The position numbers were made by a program, and so were the translations under genes. From Firmicutes bacterium UBA2598 (GTDB lineage Bacteria > Bacillota > PH28-bin88), in assembly GCA_002339345.1 (NCBI GenBank), contig DDKM01000081.1, positions 25,243 to 40,413 of the forward strand: DNA of 15,171 bases, written 5' to 3'. Below the pieces are notes generated by a model. It was not told where the DNA came from, did not search any database, and saw only the letters and a program-made list of their open reading frames with translations. Positions 13,343 to 15,171 of this stretch are shown here, one piece after another. The first letter of the stretch is position 1, and each line of letters begins with the position of its first letter.

Positions 13343-14479
13343 GTGCTGTCATTCCAATTAAGCCGGGAACAGGAAGCCTTGCGGGCCTTGGCGCGGGATT
13401 TCGCCAAAAAAGAGGTGCGACCGGTGGCCGCCCATTACGACCGTACCGGCGAAGTGCCCTGGCCGGTCATCCGGAAGGCCTGGGAAGTGGGTCTTTTGAA
13501 CATACAGGTACCGGAGGAATTCGGCGGCGGCGGCCAGGGGGTGTTGGCCAGTTGCCTGATGGCGGAGGAATTGGCCGCCGGGTGTGCCGGTATTTCCGCA
13601 TCCATTATGATCAACGACCTGGCCTGTTATCCCATCGTGGCGGCAGGGACACCGGAGCAGAAGGAACGCTGGCTACGGCCGGTGTGCCGGGATATGCGGA
13701 TGGCCTGCTTTTGTGTCACCGAGCCGGGGGTGGGATCGGATGTGGCATCCATGGATACCACCGCCCGGCGGGAAGGGGATTGCTACATCTTGAACGGTAC
13801 CAAACACTTTATTTCCAATGCCAGCATTGCCGACTATTTCGTGGTATTTGCCTCCACCGGCCGGGGATTGGGACACCGGGGGATCACCGCCTTTGTGGTG
13901 GAACGGGATGCACCCGGGTTAACCATAGGCAAGAAGGAGGACAAAATGGGGCAGCGGGCGGCGGATACCGCCGCTGTAATGCTGGAGGATGTCCCGGTTC
14001 CCGTCCACAACCGCCTGGGGGAAGAGGGGGAGGGCTTCAAGTTGATCATGGGCACCTTTGACCGCTCCAGGCCGGGAGTGGCCGCCGCTGCGGTGGGGGT
14101 GGCCCGGGAGGCCATGGAACAGGCAGTGCAATATGCCAGAACCAGGAAGCAGTTTGGGGCGCCCATCATCAACCACCAGGCCATCATGTTCATGCTGGCG
14201 GATATGCAAAAGGATATCGATGCCGCCCGCCTGCTGGCCTGGCGAGCGGCCTGGCTGGCGGACCGGGGTGAGCGCAACTCCAGGGAGGCGGCCATGGCCA
14301 AGGCCTTTGCGGCGGATACAGCCATGCGGGTGACCACCGAGGCCGTGCAGATCTTTGGTGGATACGGCTACAGCAGGGAATATCCGGTGGAGAAACTGAT
14401 GCGGGATGCCAAATTACTGCAAATTTATGAGGGGACTTCCCAGATCCAGCGTCTGCTAATCGGCAAAACCCTGCTGTAA
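13343..14479 (+). CDS. Acyl-CoA dehydrogenase, short/medium-chain (MCAD-like)
   Basis: A 378-aa acyl-CoA dehydrogenase with all family blocks: FCVTEPGVGSDVASMDTTA (123-141), FISNASIADYFVVFA (156-170), QIFGGYGYSREYPVEKLMRD (336-355) and IYEGTSQIQR (361-370). The canonical C-terminal base is present as E363. The helix around FDRSRPGVAAAAVGVAREA (239-257) and NHQAIMFMLADM resemble medium-chain acyl-CoA dehydrogenase, so a straight or mildly branched short/medium chain is likely. This contrasts with the other dehydrogenase in the window, whose base is on helix G. The start is GTG 13343, five bases after AAGGGGGG (13330-13337); an overlapping ATG at 13341 is out of frame. It is the last gene of the rightward block and is followed by a hairpin. 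Confidence 0.92.
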   Translation: MLSFQLSREQEALRALARDFAKKEVRPVAAHYDRTGEVPWPVIRKAWEVGLLNIQVPEEFGGGGQGVLASCLMAEELAAGCAGISASIMINDLACYPIVAAGTPEQKERWLRPVCRDMRMACFCVTEPGVGSDVASMDTTARREGDCYILNGTKHFISNASIADYFVVFASTGRGLGHRGITAFVVERDAPGLTIGKKEDKMGQRAADTAAVMLEDVPVPVHNRLGEEGEGFKLIMGTFDRSRPGVAAAAVGVAREAMEQAVQYARTRKQFGAPIINHQAIMFMLADMQKDIDAARLLAWRAAWLADRGERNSREAAMAKAFAADTAMRVTTEAVQIFGGYGYSREYPVEKLMRDAKLLQIYEGTSQIQRLLIGKTLL

Positions 14480-14485
14480 ACCGGA

Positions 14486-14508
14486 GAACCCTGCCATCAG
14501 CAGGGTTC
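14486..14508 (+). terminator. Hairpin after the last rightward gene (possible weak terminator)
   Basis: GAACCCTGC (14486-14494) and GCAGGGTTC (14500-14508) form a perfect 9-bp stem with the loop CATCA, seven bases after the TAA of the dehydrogenase. There is no T-run, so it is not a classic intrinsic terminator; it may protect the 3' end or act with Rho. The same 3' arm can pair over 10 bp with AACCCTGCTG (14467-14476), at the end of the coding sequence, as an alternative fold. Confidence 0.4.
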
Positions 14509-14514
14509 CGACGA

Positions 14515-14539
14515 GGGGTGGTTTGGGAGGGGGTTGGGG
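14515..14539 (+). other. Putative G-quadruplex motif
   Basis: Four G-tracts occur in a row on the plus strand: GGGG (14515-14518), GGG (14525-14527), GGGGG (14529-14533) and GGGG (14536-14539), with loops of 6, 1 and 2 bases. This meets the usual G3+N1-7 rule. It sits just downstream of the hairpin at 14486-14508, in the convergent gap between the dehydrogenase and the small membrane protein gene. The transcript of the rightward operon would carry it. In a G-rich genome chance occurrence is possible. Confidence 0.3.
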
Positions 14540-14588
14540 AAAAGCTTTGGTTAAGGCAACCGGCACTTGAGACTGCTTAAGGCTAGGT

Positions 14589-14729
14589 TTATGGCAAAAG
14601 GATATTGGTGGCGCCGAACAGCCAGTCCCGCACTGTGGCGAATATGCCCCAGGCAAACAGTATTGCTGTCACCAGGGTGTAGAAAGCCACCGTTACCCAA
14701 TCGGTTGGGGATTGGTGACGGGTCAACAC
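14589..14729 (-). CDS. Small single-span membrane protein, function unknown
   Basis: A 46-aa product that I do not recognise. It has a short polar N-terminus (LTRHQSPTD), one strongly hydrophobic segment of about 22-25 residues starting WVTVAFYTLVTAILFAWGIF, and a short tail containing RDWLFG. The start is taken as GTG 14729 because AAAGGAGGT (plus-strand 14737-14745) lies seven bases upstream; a longer form from 14762 or 14789 would run through that ribosome site. The good ribosome site and a clean membrane helix support a real gene despite its length. It converges on the acyl-CoA operon and follows the MoaD-like gene on the same strand, 118 bp away. Membrane anchor or small accessory subunit are possible roles. 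Confidence 0.55.
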   Translation of the reverse strand: MLTRHQSPTDWVTVAFYTLVTAILFAWGIFATVRDWLFGATNILLP

Positions 14730-14814
14730 CTGCCCCACCTCCTTTCGCCTCCTTACTGACATTTTCCACCACATAGGAAGCCGGTACAATAGCCCGGCGG
14801 TCTCAAAATCAATA

Positions 14815-14826
14815 GGACTTTAGTCC
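14815..14826. promoter_or_regulatory. 12-bp palindrome upstream of the small membrane protein gene
   Basis: GGACT and AGTCC are perfect inverted arms around TT, about 85-97 bp upstream of the minus-strand GTG at 14729 and about 20 bp past the stop of the MoaD-like gene. It could be an operator for the membrane protein gene or a short stem after the MoaD-like gene; no T-run follows directly. I cannot name a regulator for it. Confidence 0.25.
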
Positions 14827-14847
14827 CGGTAAGTTTCCCAGCGGTGG

Positions 14848-15093
14848 TTAGCCGCCGTCCGCCATGGGGAAAAAGGCCACGGTGTCCCCCTCCCGGATTC
14901 CCGCATTCAGGTCAACCCGTTGACCATTGATGTCCATGAGCAATATTTCCGTCATGTCTAATCCTAAGTAATCTGTAATATCCCGGACGGTGGTGTCAAC
15001 CGGCAAATCCAGCCAGCCGGAGTTTCCATGGGCATCCATTAAAAGGTGTGCATGCCGGCGTAATTGCCCGTACAGGTAGATCTTGATTCTCAT
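14848..15093 (-). CDS. MoaD/ThiS family sulfur-carrier protein
   Basis: An 81-aa ubiquitin-fold protein ending in Gly-Gly, the residue pair that is adenylated and thiocarboxylated in MoaD and ThiS. It starts MRIKIYLYGQLRR, has the PVDTTVRDITDYLG helix region (31-44) and closes with REGDTVAFFPMADGG (67-81), a MoaD-like ending. It would carry sulfur for molybdopterin/tungstopterin synthesis, or for thiamin or another sulfur-dependent step. MoaD-like genes commonly sit beside tungsten aldehyde:ferredoxin oxidoreductase genes in anaerobes. The ATG at 15093 has AAGGGAAGGT (plus-strand 15102-15111) eight bases upstream and overlaps the stop of the gene before it by the ATGA arrangement, which suggests translational coupling. 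Confidence 0.85.
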   Translation of the reverse strand: MRIKIYLYGQLRRHAHLLMDAHGNSGWLDLPVDTTVRDITDYLGLDMTEILLMDINGQRVDLNAGIREGDTVAFFPMADGG

Positions 15094-15171
15094 TTCACCA
15101 CACCTTCCCTTGCCAATTTTGACACCGTAACCATGCCCTCCACCTTACTCCCCCCAGAATGCGGGATCCCA
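15090..15171 (-). CDS. C-terminal fragment of an upstream gene overlapping the MoaD-like gene
   Basis: On the minus strand one frame is open from the window edge to TGA at 15090-15092, giving 26 residues that begin GIPHSGGSKVEGM and end SKLAREGVVK. The TGA overlaps the ATG of the MoaD-like gene by four bases (ATGA), typical of coupled genes in an operon. The tail could be the end of an aldehyde:ferredoxin oxidoreductase, many of which finish with a 'GIP...KL..LG' pattern and neighbour a MoaD-like gene, but 26 residues are too few to be sure. Confidence 0.35.
   Translation of the reverse strand, partial: GIPHSGGSKVEGMVTVSKLAREGVVK

Noticed and set aside
14540..14588. Minus-strand terminator after the small membrane protein (GGTT-AACC stem then TTTT)
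   Set aside because: The stem is only 4 bp and the T-run is interrupted from the stem by several bases.
14551..14772. A 73-codon minus-strand open frame overlapping the small membrane protein gene
   Set aside because: It reads through the strong ribosome site in another frame, has no ribosome site of its own, and lacks a recognisable feature.

Overview
The window looks like chromosomal DNA of an anaerobic, spore-forming, fairly GC-rich Firmicute, most likely a Clostridia / Desulfotomaculum-Pelotomaculum type organism. This is inferred from the strong AGGAGG-type ribosome sites, the GTG and TTG starts, a CwlD-type spore-cortex amidase, a possible aldehyde oxidoreductase/MoaD-like pair at the right edge, and the kind of acyl-CoA genes present. 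No sequence search was possible, so the taxon is a guess.

Layout. (1) Positions 1-132 hold the C-terminal end of a phytoene-desaturase-like FAD oxidoreductase, convergent with a gamma-carbonic-anhydrase-family gene (252-785, minus). (2) The 294-bp region 786-1079 separates that gene from a long rightward cluster. It contains a near-perfect sigma-54 (-24/-12) promoter at 1036-1051 and a perfect 8-bp inverted repeat at 942-961, placed where an enhancer-binding activator would sit. (3) Rightward block A (1080-9684) encodes an acyl-CoA carboxylase carboxyltransferase subunit, an AUH-like enoyl-CoA hydratase, an HMG-CoA lyase family enzyme, a two-subunit glutaconate-type CoA-transferase, an alpha-methylacyl-CoA racemase-like CaiB/BaiF protein, a CwlD-like amidase and an isovaleryl-CoA-dehydrogenase-like acyl-CoA dehydrogenase. 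(4) A 159-bp gap holds an 18-bp element matching 17 of 18 positions of the Bacillus FadR operator. (5) Rightward block B (9844-14479) encodes a metallo-beta-lactamase-fold hydrolase, a stand-alone SCP2 protein, an SDR dehydrogenase, a thiolase and an MCAD-like acyl-CoA dehydrogenase. (6) The right end carries minus-strand genes: a 46-aa single-span membrane protein, a MoaD/ThiS-like sulfur carrier, and the overlapping tail of another gene.

How the genes fit together. Block A has the four core steps of leucine/isovalerate breakdown: isovaleryl-CoA dehydrogenase, 3-methylcrotonyl-CoA carboxylase (only the carboxyltransferase half is here), 3-methylglutaconyl-CoA hydratase and HMG-CoA lyase, plus a CoA-transferase that could activate the acid or recover acetoacetate. 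Block B is a beta-oxidation set. The racemase-like protein, SCP2 and thiolase recall the machinery used for methyl-branched chains. The joint reading, a pathway for a methyl-branched or isoprenoid acid under sigma-54 plus FadR-type control, is inference.

Oddities to check are a Cys-to-Gln change at the lyase's catalytic loop, a His-to-Gln change at a zinc ligand of the CwlD-like amidase, and the absence of biotin carboxylase and biotin carrier genes. There is no tRNA, rRNA, CRISPR or insertion sequence that I can see.
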